46,980 nucleotides of DNA from Acidobacteriaceae bacterium (GCA_003139095.1 PLHW01000014.1:41687-88666); one strand, 5' to 3'; shown: positions 33,505-41,420, counted from the first letter of the stretch. Numbers and translations are program-made. The notes: generated by a model not told the origin, from the letters alone.

Positions 33505-34458
33505 CTACTTTGTGCCGATTGCGGCAACATTCGAGACCACTGCACCTGTCCAAAAGGGCATGAGAGCCACCCCCTTGAGATCGAGGTTGGCTTCAGCTTG
33601 GCTGACGCCTCTTCCCGTGAACTGAGCTTGAAGTGTATATTGCTTCGTGGGATCAGGCTTGAAATCCTCAACTTGCCCGGAGGCGTACCAAGGCCGACTC
33701 CTAAAAACGTCTAGTGGGAGCATGAAGGATGCGCCGCTCGGCAAAGGGACGATAAGGGCGTCGATCCGGCCGCCAATCAGTCCCACCGGTTCGGCTAATC
33801 TAGCGTGGTGCTCTACGCCGTGTGCGTCCTTTAACAACAAGGTAATAGCCGTTGGGTACTGCCGCATACCGTTCGCCTCCATCGTCCCTAGATTAAGGAC
33901 CGCATCCTTCGCGCCAATATTCCTCACTTCGAGCGTCCCGCGACCCGGTGAAAGGCAAAGTGCAATTCCAGTGATGGGAGCGCCGCATTTGCCGACGTCG
34001 TTGAGAGTATCTCTCACTACGCCTCCAAACCATCCAACGATCTTGACGAAGCTGTTGTAGATCTTGGCGAAGAGCTGTTGATTGTGTTCACCCCACAATT
34101 CTGGTTCGGGGGTGAGGTCCAGGATGACGAGAGGTTCCATAACTCTCCGAAAACTCTCATAGGCATTGAATAGATCAACAACCTGAGGAGCGGAGAGCCG
34201 ACGATAGTGTGTGATCTCCGCTTTGGCTTCTTGAACGCGAGTTCCCAGATCCTCGAGCCCTATCTTGCAAGCATCACGCAACTCTACTTTCGTTGCGTCC
34301 TCGCAACGGATGCCGGGTGCAAGTTGCTGATAGTGATCCAGCGCCTTGCTGGCCGCTTTCAGCAGAGAATCGATGTCTGGCTGCGGCTGAACTTGACCAT
34401 AGATGGGGATGGCAAGTGCGATTAGCAACAATGCGGGAAACCGCTGGCGTAGTTTCAT
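33505..34458 (-). CDS. Secreted hypothetical protein
   Basis: This 317-residue protein is read from ATG 34458 (MKLRQRFPALLLIALAIPIY), behind GAGGAAC; this gives a signal peptide ending near YGQ. The frame stays open upstream to 34704, but a second hydrophobic segment before a signal peptide would be unusual. The mature part has a helical first half (LLKAASKALDHYQQLAPG) and a beta-rich second half (GTLEVRNIGAKDAVLNLGTM). No family is recognised; composition suggests accessory DNA next to the repeat spacer. Confidence 0.55.
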   Translation of the reverse strand: MKLRQRFPALLLIALAIPIYGQVQPQPDIDSLLKAASKALDHYQQLAPGIRCEDATKVELRDACKIGLEDLGTRVQEAKAEITHYRRLSAPQVVDLFNAYESFRRVMEPLVILDLTPEPELWGEHNQQLFAKIYNSFVKIVGWFGGVVRDTLNDVGKCGAPITGIALCLSPGRGTLEVRNIGAKDAVLNLGTMEANGMRQYPTAITLLLKDAHGVEHHARLAEPVGLIGGRIDALIVPLPSGASFMLPLDVFRSRPWYASGQVEDFKPDPTKQYTLQAQFTGRGVSQAEANLDLKGVALMPFWTGAVVSNVAAIGTK

Positions 34459-34812
34459 GTTCCTCGTTCCGAAAGCTGAGATCATTATGCTCGAATCGTG
34501 CTCGACTTCGGGATCAATCCCAAAAGCCGTGTAGCCGAATAATTCGAGGTCCGTGATAATTGTCGCAACCAGGCCATTACACTCACGAGCGCGAGTATGA
34601 ACAAAGAAACCGACCAAAGGTACCGCGAGATACAGTAAGCACGAACCACCCCATGACCAAATGTCCTTGACACCCAAACTTATAATGTAAGTAGAAGGTT
34701 CCATCAGAGCGCGCCCCAGGGCCGTCGCCTTCCGTTGTAGAAGGTTTTTTGTTTCTTGCTTCGAAAATGCCTCCCAGGAGGCAAGGGCTGGAATCGGGTC
34801 TTTGACATTTAT

Positions 34813-34882
34813 GTGAGCCGTGGACCATGCAGGTTCGACATTTCATGGCCCGGCGTGAGCCGTGGATCATGCGGGTTTGCCA
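34813..34882. repeat. Direct repeat with 42-bp period
   Basis: A 28-bp segment at 34813-34840 recurs at 34855-34882 with five or so differences (both begin GTGAGCCGTGGA). It lies at the start of a 1.5-kb gene-free spacer (34459-35975). Confidence 0.6.
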
Positions 34883-34910
34883 AGTCGAGCCGCTTCTCGA
34901 TTTCTTGACG

Positions 34911-35029
34911 CTAAGTCTTTGGTTTATAAAGACTTTAGCTCTAAGTCCTTATTCCTCAAAGACCTGGAGCCCCGCCCCCTCTAAGTCTTTGGCTTCATTA
35001 GACCAGGGGAGGGGGGATACCCAGTCCCC
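34911..35029 (-). repeat. Composite hairpin repeat, copy 3 (inverted)
   Basis: Read on the minus strand: C-rich tract (35029-35005), X (35004-34981), Y (34967-34942), a 4-bp linker GAGC and Z (34937-34911). Order and spacing match copies 1 and 2 near 2 kb. Twenty-five bases of Y (34943-34967) are identical to 2098-2122 on the other strand. Confidence 0.75.
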
Positions 35030-35122
35030 GACCATTGCCACAAAGCCTCTCCTTTCGCTGTTCCTTCGTGAACCTTCGGTGCGCCCGTCGTTGTCTCCTG
35101 CTAAATGCGGGTTCTGGAGGAG

Positions 35123-35179
35123 ATTAAGTCTTTTATTTTTAATACTTTAGATTTAAGTATTGTAGAATGAATACTTTGC
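35123..35179 (-). repeat. Composite hairpin repeat, partial copy 4 (Y-Z)
   Basis: On the minus strand Y (35179-35154) is followed by a 4-bp linker AATC and Z (35149-35123). Y has changed in both arms (AAGTATT and AATACTT), so pairing is kept. No X or C-tract is present. Confidence 0.65.
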
Positions 35180-35230
35180 GAGGAGCGAGCCGGAAAGCCT
35201 TATTTAATCGCAGTTAACTCCCATGCGCTC

Positions 35231-35270
35231 AAGACTTTACCTCTAAGTCCCGATTTCTCAAGACTTTGGC
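35231..35270 (-). repeat. Composite hairpin repeat, partial copy 5 (Y plus part of Z)
   Basis: On the minus strand Y (35270-35244), a 4-bp linker GAGG and the first arm of Z (TAAAGTCTT). It is the fifth instance of the constant 4-bp Y-Z linker. Confidence 0.6.
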
Positions 35271-35336
35271 AGGTAAAAAATCGCAAAATTTCCGAAAACC
35301 GCACCTAACTCCAACTCAGAAAAAGAGTTGTAAGAA

Positions 35337-35443
35337 CTAAGTTCAAGCCTATATTTTTGAATACTTTGCCATCCAACTTACTCTAAGTTCATGATTCCAT
35401 TAGACAGTGACGGAGGCAGGGGGAGGGGGGGAGGGGGGTACCC
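35337..35443 (-). repeat. Composite hairpin repeat, partial copy 6 (G/C tract, X, Y)
   Basis: On the minus strand GGGTACC plus a long C-rich tract (35443-35413), X (35405-35382) and a diverged Y (35370-35337). The tract has several runs of four or more G on the plus strand and could fold as a G-quadruplex. Confidence 0.6.
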
Positions 35444-35495
35444 GAAAAGGCCCAGCACAACGGCCCAAACGCGTCCAACGACCGCTCGGACCAAA

Positions 35496-35544
35496 ACGAC
35501 CGACGACGAACGACCGACGACGAACGACCAACGACGAACGACCA
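35496..35544. repeat. Heptamer tandem array (7 x 7 bp)
   Basis: Seven exact-length units alternate ACGACCG and ACGACGA, ending in ACGACCA types. It is the longest regular array in the window. The frames it opens (TTNDRRRTTNDERPI) are artefacts of the repeat, not protein. Confidence 0.85.
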
Positions 35545-35756
35545 ATAACTAAAAAAGGACAGCCCGGAGCCCCCCAAGGCCGTCCTTATAAACCCTCCCG
35601 GTTAGAAGGGCAACTGTCGTCAATCTATCCCGAAGACGTTGCACGAAGGTTGCGGAATTGTAAAATTCCGATGAATTCGCGCCCGCCAGCACCTTTGGGG
35701 TTTCTCTCCAACGAACTCGTCCAACTCGTCGATACTTCGGCCGGCTCGTCCCTGGA

Positions 35757-35836
35757 GAGCGTGGAGCTTGGAGCTGAGAGCTTGGAGCTTTGTTACTGAG
35801 AACTGACAACTGAGAACTGACGACTGAGAACTGATA
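35757..35836. repeat. Two joined heptamer arrays (5 x 7 and 6 x 7 bp)
   Basis: Five units of GAGCNNN type (35757-35791) are followed after 3 bp by six units of ACTGANA type (35795-35836). Different words lie side by side, each in strict 7-bp phase. The array sits 140 bp upstream of hemL. Confidence 0.8.
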
Positions 35837-35975
35837 ACAGCTCCGTTCACCCATCACAACCCCTTGTGATCGCTCGCGCTGCACCCATCCCGGCTTCTGC
35901 TAAAGTGGCCTGAGACCTCAAAACGCGACTGTCAGAACGAAGATTCCCAGTCTAACTTTTGTCTGTGGAGGAGCA

Positions 35976-37277
35976 ATGCCACGCAAAACTGAGCATTCCC
36001 ATAAACTCCAAAAACGCGCCGAGCAAGTCATTCCCGGAGGCGTGAACTCTCCCGTGCGCGCCTTCGGTTCCGTTGGCGGCGATCCGCTCTTCATCGTGCG
36101 CGGACAAGGCTCGCACATCTGGGACGCGGACGGCAACGAATATATCGACTACATCGGTTCATGGGGACCGCTCATTCTCGGTCACGCCGCTCCTACCGTG
36201 ATTGAAGCCGTGATCTCCGCCGCCCGCAGTGGCACCAGCTTTGGCGCTTCGACGCCCACCGAAGCCGATCTCGCGGAACTTGTCATCTCCGCCTTCCCGC
36301 ACATGCAGAAGGTCCGCTTCGTCAGTTCCGGCACCGAAGCGACCATGTCCGCGATTCGCCTGGCGCGCGCTTACACCAAGCGTAAATACATTGTGAAGTT
36401 TGAAGGCTGCTATCACGGACACGCCGATGCGCTGCTCGTGAAGGCCGGCTCTGGCGTTGCCACGCTCGGAATTCCCGGCTCGGCGGGCGTTCCTGAAGAG
36501 TTCACGCAGTTCACGCTCGCCCTGCCCTACAACGATACCGATGTGCTGGAGCAGGTCTTCAAGAAGTACAAGCACCAGATCGCCTGCGTCATCGTCGAGC
36601 CCGTGGTGGGAAATATGGGCTGCGTTCCGCCCGCCCGCGGCTACCTGGAAGCGCTGCGCGCCATCACCTCGCGCGACAAAGCGCTGCTCATCTTCGACGA
36701 GGTCATGACCGGCTTTCGTGTTGCCTACGGCGGAGCGCAGGAGCTATACGCGATTCAGCCCGACCTCACGACGATGGGCAAAATCATTGGCGGCGGCTTG
36801 CCTGTAGGCGCGTACGGCGGCGCCAGCGACATCATGGACATGGTTGCGCCACTCGGCCCTGTCTATCAGGCTGGAACGCTCTCCGGCAATCCGCTGGCGA
36901 TGGCCGCGGGTTATGCGACACTGCGTTACCTGCGCGAGCACAAAGATGTATATGCGAAGCTGGAGAAACTCGCTGCCGAAGTCGTCGCCGGCGTGACCGC
37001 TGCCGCGAAAGATTCCGGAGTCGAGATCTGCAACAACCGCGTGGGATCTATGTTCACGTGGTTTTTCGCGCCGGGACCAGTGACCGATTGGACTTCGGCG
37101 GCCAAGAGCAACACCGAAGCTTTCGGCCGCTTCTTCCGCTCCATGCTGGAGAGCGGAATTTACCTGCCTCCTTCGCAGTTCGAAGCCGCATTCCTGAGCG
37201 CAGCCCACACGGAGAACGATGTGCAGCAGACGATCGCAGCAGCGAAGCAGGCGTTCGCGGTAGCGGCCCACGCATAG
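35976..37277 (+). CDS. hemL: Glutamate-1-semialdehyde 2,1-aminomutase
   Basis: This 433-residue PLP enzyme converts glutamate-1-semialdehyde to 5-aminolevulinate in the C5 pathway of tetrapyrrole synthesis. The start ATG 35976 follows GGAGGAG. The opening [20 protein letters not shown] and the aminotransferase motif [16 protein letters not shown] are typical; the PLP lysine is K269 in [18 protein letters not shown]. Length is normal. Other haem genes are not adjacent in this window. Confidence 0.96.
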   Translation: MPRKTEHSHKLQKRAEQVIPGGVNSPVRAFGSVGGDPLFIVRGQGSHIWDADGNEYIDYIGSWGPLILGHAAPTVIEAVISAARSGTSFGASTPTEADLAELVISAFPHMQKVRFVSSGTEATMSAIRLARAYTKRKYIVKFEGCYHGHADALLVKAGSGVATLGIPGSAGVPEEFTQFTLALPYNDTDVLEQVFKKYKHQIACVIVEPVVGNMGCVPPARGYLEALRAITSRDKALLIFDEVMTGFRVAYGGAQELYAIQPDLTTMGKIIGGGLPVGAYGGASDIMDMVAPLGPVYQAGTLSGNPLAMAAGYATLRYLREHKDVYAKLEKLAAEVVAGVTAAAKDSGVEICNNRVGSMFTWFFAPGPVTDWTSAAKSNTEAFGRFFRSMLESGIYLPPSQFEAAFLSAAHTENDVQQTIAAAKQAFAVAAHA

Positions 37278-37316
37278 CGTGTGGCGCGGAGATTTCTTTC
37301 CGCATCACCGCTGACT

Positions 37317-38057
37317 TCACCGGACGGCTGAGAGCTGAGGTCCGACGGCTCTCACCATCTCCGGGACAGTCACGAATTCGTATCCCTGATTTTTATATCG
37401 CCGAATCAGATTGTCCGTCGCGATTACCGTCTGCGCGCGGTCCGCGCCCATCGCGCGATGACTGCCATCGTGCAGCAGAACGATGTCGCCTCCGCCCTCG
37501 CGAATCTGCCGACTGACTTTGGCTTCGATCCTCGATGCAGGTGGCGCGTTCCAGTCGTAGCCCGTTACGTTCCACATCACCGTTTCCAGGCCCAGTTCAC
37601 GCGCAATCCGCAGTGTCGCCGGACGTCTACCGCCAAACGGCGGACGGAACAGCTTGGAATGCGCGCCAATCGCATCGTCCAGAGCCTGCTGGCAGCCAGT
37701 AAGCTCGGCCCGCGTTTGCGCCTTCGACTGGAACGTAAGCAGCGGGTGTGTGAAGGTGTGGTTGCCGATCACGTGTCCGGCCGCGGCAACCGCACGCGCA
37801 ATGTCAGGCCGCTCGCGCACGTAGCGCCCGATCATGAAGAATGTCGCGCGCACGTTGTGCCTCGCCAGCACATCGAGCAGTTTCAGCGTGTGCGGATCGT
37901 TCGGCCCGTCGTCGTATGTCAGCGCGAGTTGCCTGCTGCCGCGCGTTCCCGCAGCCACCGTCCGCCCAAACCACTGCCCAGTCGGTGCCATGGACTGGTA
38001 TCCAGCAGCAGAAGCCGCTGCGACAGCTGCGACGGCTCCGATCAGCGCAGGAAGCAT
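37317..38057 (-). CDS. Polysaccharide deacetylase (NodB-type, CE4)
   Basis: This 246-residue protein has an N-terminal hydrophobic signal or anchor (residues 3-20) and a NodB fold. The motifs are LTYDDGPN (D49/D50, metal and base), GNHTFTHP (H100/H104, metal), RPPFGGRRP, and VLLHDGSH near the C-terminus. CE4 enzymes remove N-acetyl groups from peptidoglycan or exported polysaccharide; the exact substrate is not readable. It is convergent with hemL. Confidence 0.92.
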   Translation of the reverse strand: MLPALIGAVAAVAAASAAGYQSMAPTGQWFGRTVAAGTRGSRQLALTYDDGPNDPHTLKLLDVLARHNVRATFFMIGRYVRERPDIARAVAAAGHVIGNHTFTHPLLTFQSKAQTRAELTGCQQALDDAIGAHSKLFRPPFGGRRPATLRIARELGLETVMWNVTGYDWNAPPASRIEAKVSRQIREGGGDIVLLHDGSHRAMGADRAQTVIATDNLIRRYKNQGYEFVTVPEMVRAVGPQLSAVR

Positions 38058-38095
38058 GAAGAATAGTATTGCAGATTGCAGAAGGCGGAGAATGA

Positions 38096-38192
38096 GGTTT
38101 CAAGGTCCCAAAGTTTCAAGGTCTCAACTCAGGTCGACGGATAGAGGTTGCCGCTTCAATTTGAAACTCTGAAACCTTGAAACTTTGAAACC
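38096..38192. repeat. Pair of inverted octamer arrays
   Basis: Four 8-bp units at 38096-38127 (GGTTTCAA, GGTCCCAA, AGTTTCAA, GGTCTCAA) face four units at 38161-38192 (TTGAAACT, CTGAAACC, TTGAAACT, TTGAAACC) that are near reverse complements. They can pair around a 33-bp loop. They lie between the deacetylase and nucleoside kinase starts, which diverge here. Confidence 0.8.
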
Positions 38193-38287
38193 TCGCTCCA
38201 CCTCTGCACTCGACCCTCCAACCTCTTCCCTCTCTTTTATCCACAATTGCGCGTTCGCCCGAAGCGATATATTCTGGCTCACGTCCC

Positions 38288-38953
38288 ATGGCCAAGCTTT
38301 TCGAGCTCCCTCGTTACATTGCGGTCGAAGGTCCGATACGAGTCGGGAAGAGCACTCTGGCCCGGGTTCTGGGCGAGCGGCTGGCCGCCCAGCGCGTCAT
38401 TGAACCGGAAGACAACCCGTTCCTCGCGGCTTTTTATGGAGGCGAGGCGGGCGCCGCATTTCAGGCCCAGATGGCGTTCCTGATCCGCCGTTTCGAGCAG
38501 CTGCGTTCGCTTGACCTGGGACCGCGCTCGAATCAAACGGTGGTGGCGGATTACATTTTCGAAAAAGACAAGCTCTTTGCCTGCCTGAATCTCAACGATC
38601 AGGAGCTCGAAACCTACAACCGCTATTTCAATTATTTTCGCGAGCAGGTGCCCACGCCCGACCTCGTCATCTACCTGCAAGCCACGCCCGAGGTGCTCAA
38701 AAAGCGCCTAAAAAAGAAAAACGCCGCCGGCGAAAAAGCCATCAGCGAGGATTACCTGATGGAGGTAGTGAAAGCCTACGAGCATTTCTTCTTTCACTAC
38801 ACCCAGTCCGACCTGCTCATCGTCAATACCAGCGAAATCGACTTCGTCGACCGCAATGAAGACCTGCAAGAGCTGCTGAAAAAAGTTTCCGCCCCAATTA
38901 AGGGCACGCAATACTTCCTGCCGCTCGGCAGCGAAAACGCCGCCAGCGCGTAA
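38288..38953 (+). CDS. Deoxynucleoside kinase
   Basis: This 221-residue member of the deoxyguanosine/deoxyadenosine kinase family phosphorylates deoxynucleosides in salvage. P-loop GPIRVGKST is at residues 15-23, followed by the ERS/DRY-like site (VVADYIFEKDKLFA) and a lid region rich in K/R (LKKRLKKKNAAGEK). In several bacteria this gene is near folK and the pantothenate genes; here panB is 4.9 kb downstream, behind an accessory island. No clear ribosome site precedes ATG 38288. Confidence 0.88.
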   Translation: MAKLFELPRYIAVEGPIRVGKSTLARVLGERLAAQRVIEPEDNPFLAAFYGGEAGAAFQAQMAFLIRRFEQLRSLDLGPRSNQTVVADYIFEKDKLFACLNLNDQELETYNRYFNYFREQVPTPDLVIYLQATPEVLKKRLKKKNAAGEKAISEDYLMEVVKAYEHFFFHYTQSDLLIVNTSEIDFVDRNEDLQELLKKVSAPIKGTQYFLPLGSENAASA

Positions 38954-39116
38954 GGAGGGTCTCAGGTCGTAGTGTTAAGAGGGGTCCATGGCTTGTGTTT
39001 TATTGCTAACCCGATTTGCTCTGTTCGGCCGGCGCGCGTCAATCTCATTCATTATTTGCTCTGCCCATGAGAACAGAACAGATCCACGTTCTAATCTTTC
39101 CCACAACGCCCGATAG

Positions 39117-39962
39117 CTACTGGCTCCGTGAGGCTTTCTTCAATCGTCTGCCCAATCGAGCGTGGCTCTCCGACAGCTTAAGGCGATCAGGTAGTGCGAT
39201 TCCTTCATACGTGACGCCCTGCTCAACGGCCATGATCCCGTAGTGGGTGTCGTAATCCCCGCAGAATAGATTGGCCGGGAACGAAATTCGTGCGACGGCG
39301 TTGTGCCAAACGATCACGCGGGGAACCTGAAGATTCGGATCGAAGCGGGGTATCTTCCCTCGTAGTTCGGTTTCCCAATCTCTTGTGCGATCTTCGGCAA
39401 TCAAATCCTCCATCTGCATCAGGAACGGTTTGATGATGTCCACGGTGATGATTGCAGACAAGGTCGTGTTCTGTGGCTTCGTCCAATTCGGACGAATCAT
39501 CTTGCCTCTACCCAAGAATGCTTGTCTCGTCTGACTAGCATCGCCAATACCTGTCTCAGTGTTGAAGGGGAACGTGAATCCTGAATCGCCACACATCGAA
39601 CCGAGCATCGTAGTGGGGCTGTCGATGAAAACAAGCGGATGGCCCACATTGAACAGCACCAGACCACAGCAGTATTCCTTGAACTGTTTGAATTTGTCCC
39701 GCCCTTGGTTGATCTTTTCTCTGATCGGCGGATACGGGTCGAACGCGCCGAAACCTTTCAAGAGCTTACTGGGAGGGTCGAAATCTTTCACATCGAATAC
39801 GATTGGACGATCTTCCCATTCAATGGTGTAGTCAGGTCGCTTGCTCTTCCCCGGATGTTTCTTCTCAAACTCGAAGGGAATCTGCTGGAAGTTGAGATAC
39901 TTCTCAAAGACTATTTCGCCAGCCGTTTTGGGCGTCTCAGTCATGGCTCTTAGCTCTGGCAC
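39117..39962 (-). CDS. PD-(D/E)XK nuclease-like protein, third gene of a TA operon
   Basis: This protein has 281 residues from GTG 39962, which overlaps the stop of the toxin gene by one base (TAGTG); ATG 39944 is the alternative start. The N-terminal 65 residues fit a PD-(D/E)XK core: E20 in the first helix, P43-D44 in KRPDYTIEW, and D57-V58-K59 in IVFDVKDF. The rest (about 90-281) is unfamiliar. It contains no helicase, methylase or DNA-recognition domain that I can see, so a restriction enzyme without its methylase, a transposon-type nuclease or a defence effector are all possible. Its GC content is visibly lower than in core genes. Confidence 0.65.
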   Translation of the reverse strand: MPELRAMTETPKTAGEIVFEKYLNFQQIPFEFEKKHPGKSKRPDYTIEWEDRPIVFDVKDFDPPSKLLKGFGAFDPYPPIREKINQGRDKFKQFKEYCCGLVLFNVGHPLVFIDSPTTMLGSMCGDSGFTFPFNTETGIGDASQTRQAFLGRGKMIRPNWTKPQNTTLSAIITVDIIKPFLMQMEDLIAEDRTRDWETELRGKIPRFDPNLQVPRVIVWHNAVARISFPANLFCGDYDTHYGIMAVEQGVTYEGIALPDRLKLSESHARLGRRLKKASRSQ

Positions 39963-40255
39963 TACCGCAATTGCCAGCGCCTTGGATTGCGTCTGCCGTG
40001 GAAGCAGGCTATCACCACAATCCGATTGTCCTGCACCTCGAAGAATATGCCATACGGAAAACGCCGCACTCCCACACGACGACGGCTTCTGTACACAACA
40101 GGGAATTGCAAGGGATGTTCCGCTAGTGCCTCAACCGTGACCTCGACCGCCAGCGCGAAACGCTCCCCAAGCTCCGGGCGGATGTTGTCATACCATGCCC
40201 GCGCTTCCAGCAAGTCCTCATTCGCTTCTGGAATCCAGACGACCGGGAGCGTCAC
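39962..40255 (-). CDS. RelE/ParE-family toxin
   Basis: This 97-residue protein starts at GTG 40255, overlapping the antitoxin stop by 4 bp (GTGA). Typical family sequence is seen: PEANEDLLEARAWYDNIRPE at the N-terminus and RRRVGVRRFPYGIFFEVQDN with the IVVIACFHGRRNPRRW end. Members either cleave ribosome-bound mRNA or poison gyrase; this sequence is nearer the ParE-like end. It is the second of three tightly coupled genes. Confidence 0.88.
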   Translation of the reverse strand: MTLPVVWIPEANEDLLEARAWYDNIRPELGERFALAVEVTVEALAEHPLQFPVVYRSRRRVGVRRFPYGIFFEVQDNRIVVIACFHGRRNPRRWQLR

Positions 40256-40464
40256 GGTTTTTTAAACAGGCCCGCCCTGACTTGCTGCCACGGGATGACA
40301 TCGGAAGGATTTTGCTCATGCCGAGCGATGCGGTAGTCAAGCTCCGCCCGTTGCGCGTCCGTCAGCGATACCGCGTCCGCTTCCAGACTTTCCCAGACCG
40401 TATCCAACAGTTCTGCCTTCTCCGCGGGAGAGAGGCTGTTTATCTGGTTTCGCAAATCGCTCAT
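40252..40464 (-). CDS. Addiction-module antitoxin component
   Basis: This 70-residue protein is read from ATG 40464 (MSDLRNQINSLSPAEKAELL). The sequence LSPAEKAELLDTVWESLEAD and the end IPWQQVRAGLFKKP match the short family annotated as putative addiction module component (TIGR02574). It lies directly upstream of the RelE/ParE toxin with a 4-bp overlap. The ribosome site is weak (AGGCG). Confidence 0.85.
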   Translation of the reverse strand: MSDLRNQINSLSPAEKAELLDTVWESLEADAVSLTDAQRAELDYRIARHEQNPSDVIPWQQVRAGLFKKP

Positions 40465-40562
40465 ACGCCTATACCCTAGCGCGGTTTCCCCTCTGAGGCA
40501 AGCACGGCACGCACGTACAAGGACAAAACGTGAGCTGCAAGTGTTCTCAAGGCTAACAGTGA

Positions 40563-40916
40563 CTAAGCAAGATAAGAATGGCAAATGCAGCAACCAATTC
40601 CTAAGCCCATCCACTTTAGCTTGTTGGCTTGCTTATCTGCATGTCCCCAACCTCTTTGGAAGCCCTCCTGAAAGCGCTCTCTGTTTTCCCCCAAAGTAAG
40701 TTGTCTCGTCCATTCTGACGCTTGTTCTGGAGTCATCCCTTCAGGTACGGTGCGGCCCATTTCTTCTGCCAAACTCTTCTGATGAGGAGTCAGTTGATTC
40801 TCTCCGAGGGCACCAACCTTCATCAACGCCTGTTGTTGAGGTGTCAGCGATGCAATGAATCTATCGACAGCCTGAAGTCGCCCACGCCCTAGTTCATCCA
40901 TCGTCTTTACCGCCAT
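40563..40916 (-). CDS. Hypothetical protein
   Basis: This 117-residue frame starts at ATG 40916, on the same strand as and 98 bp upstream of the addiction-module antitoxin. The sequence is helical and polar (QAVDRFIASLTPQQQALMKV, LTPHQKSLAEEMGRTVPE). The C-terminus is short and hydrophobic with three cysteines/histidines (GIGCCICHSYLA), resembling a truncated anchor. No family is recognised. It may belong to the same operon. Confidence 0.45.
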   Translation of the reverse strand: MAVKTMDELGRGRLQAVDRFIASLTPQQQALMKVGALGENQLTPHQKSLAEEMGRTVPEGMTPEQASEWTRQLTLGENRERFQEGFQRGWGHADKQANKLKWMGLGIGCCICHSYLA

Positions 40917-40945
40917 TCGCTACTTGCAACATTTTATCCTTGGGC

Positions 40946-41072
40946 GGGTGGCCGACCCTCTGAAAGTGTTCTGATTCCTTTCCCAAATCGAAATAAGGGA
41001 TGCCCCGCTCTTGCGCTTTTTGCAAGGGCGGGTACGAAGCGGCCGGTACGATGGGATTTGCCATGCCCAGCG
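40946..41072 (+). repeat. Direct repeat A: decayed 5' end of a REP-associated transposase
   Basis: About 125 bp recur at 41840-41963 with scattered changes; the best-kept part is GGTACGATGGGATTTGCCAT plus GCCCAGCG. In copy B this sequence leads into the start of a Y1 transposase. Copy A stops matching just after ATG 41063, so it is a broken end. The two copies flank the AbrB-Doc module. Confidence 0.7.
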
Positions 41073-41129
41073 ACCTGGCGGCGAGGAATGTCAGAAGCGT
41101 GGGCCATCGGCCCCCGCCTTTCAGCGAAC

Positions 41130-41169
41130 TTGCGCGGATGGGCTCTATGTTATTACAATTGTAATAACA
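41130..41169 (+). promoter_or_regulatory. Promoter and operator of the AbrB-Doc module
   Basis: A perfect 22-bp palindrome at 41148-41169 has arms TGTTATTACAA and TTGTAATAACA. Its centre holds TACAAT (41154-41159), a good -10 box, with TTGCGC 18 bp upstream as a weak -35. The antitoxin start lies 15 bp downstream. Binding of the antitoxin complex would block transcription, as with the vapBC operator at 4638. Confidence 0.75.
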
Positions 41170-41183
41170 CAGAAAGGAGCGCC

Positions 41184-41411
41184 ATGGTTGAGCTTAAGAT
41201 CCGGAAGTTTGGCAACTCCCTGGGCGTCGTTCTGCCGAAAGAGGTGATCGACCGCTTGCAGACCAGCGATGGAGAGCGGCTGTTTCTCATCGAGTCCGGC
41301 GACGGCGATTACCGGCTCACGCCTTACGATCCGGCGTTCGAGAAGAAAATGACGAAAGCGGAAGACATTATGGCGCGTTACCGCAACACGCTGCACGCCC
41401 TTTCCAAGTAA
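41184..41411 (+). CDS. AbrB/MazE-family antitoxin
   Basis: This 75-residue protein starts at ATG 41184 after AAAGGAG. The swapped-hairpin DNA-binding motif is LKIRKFGNSLGVVLPKEVID; the C-terminal tail (KMTKAEDIMARYRNTLHALS) should contact the toxin. An upstream in-frame extension would read through the operator and is rejected. It is 9 bp ahead of the Doc toxin gene. Confidence 0.9.
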   Translation: MVELKIRKFGNSLGVVLPKEVIDRLQTSDGERLFLIESGDGDYRLTPYDPAFEKKMTKAEDIMARYRNTLHALSK

Positions 41412-41420
41412 CGAAGCAAC

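Noticed and set aside
33442-33714. 90-residue plus-strand frame with CxxC-like cysteines
   Set aside because: It overlaps the 3' end of the minus-strand secreted protein and has no domain beyond one cysteine cluster.
35407-35799. 130-residue frame in the repeat spacer
   Set aside because: It is translated from the G-tract and heptamer arrays (repeated TTND/RRTTND), so it is a repeat artefact.
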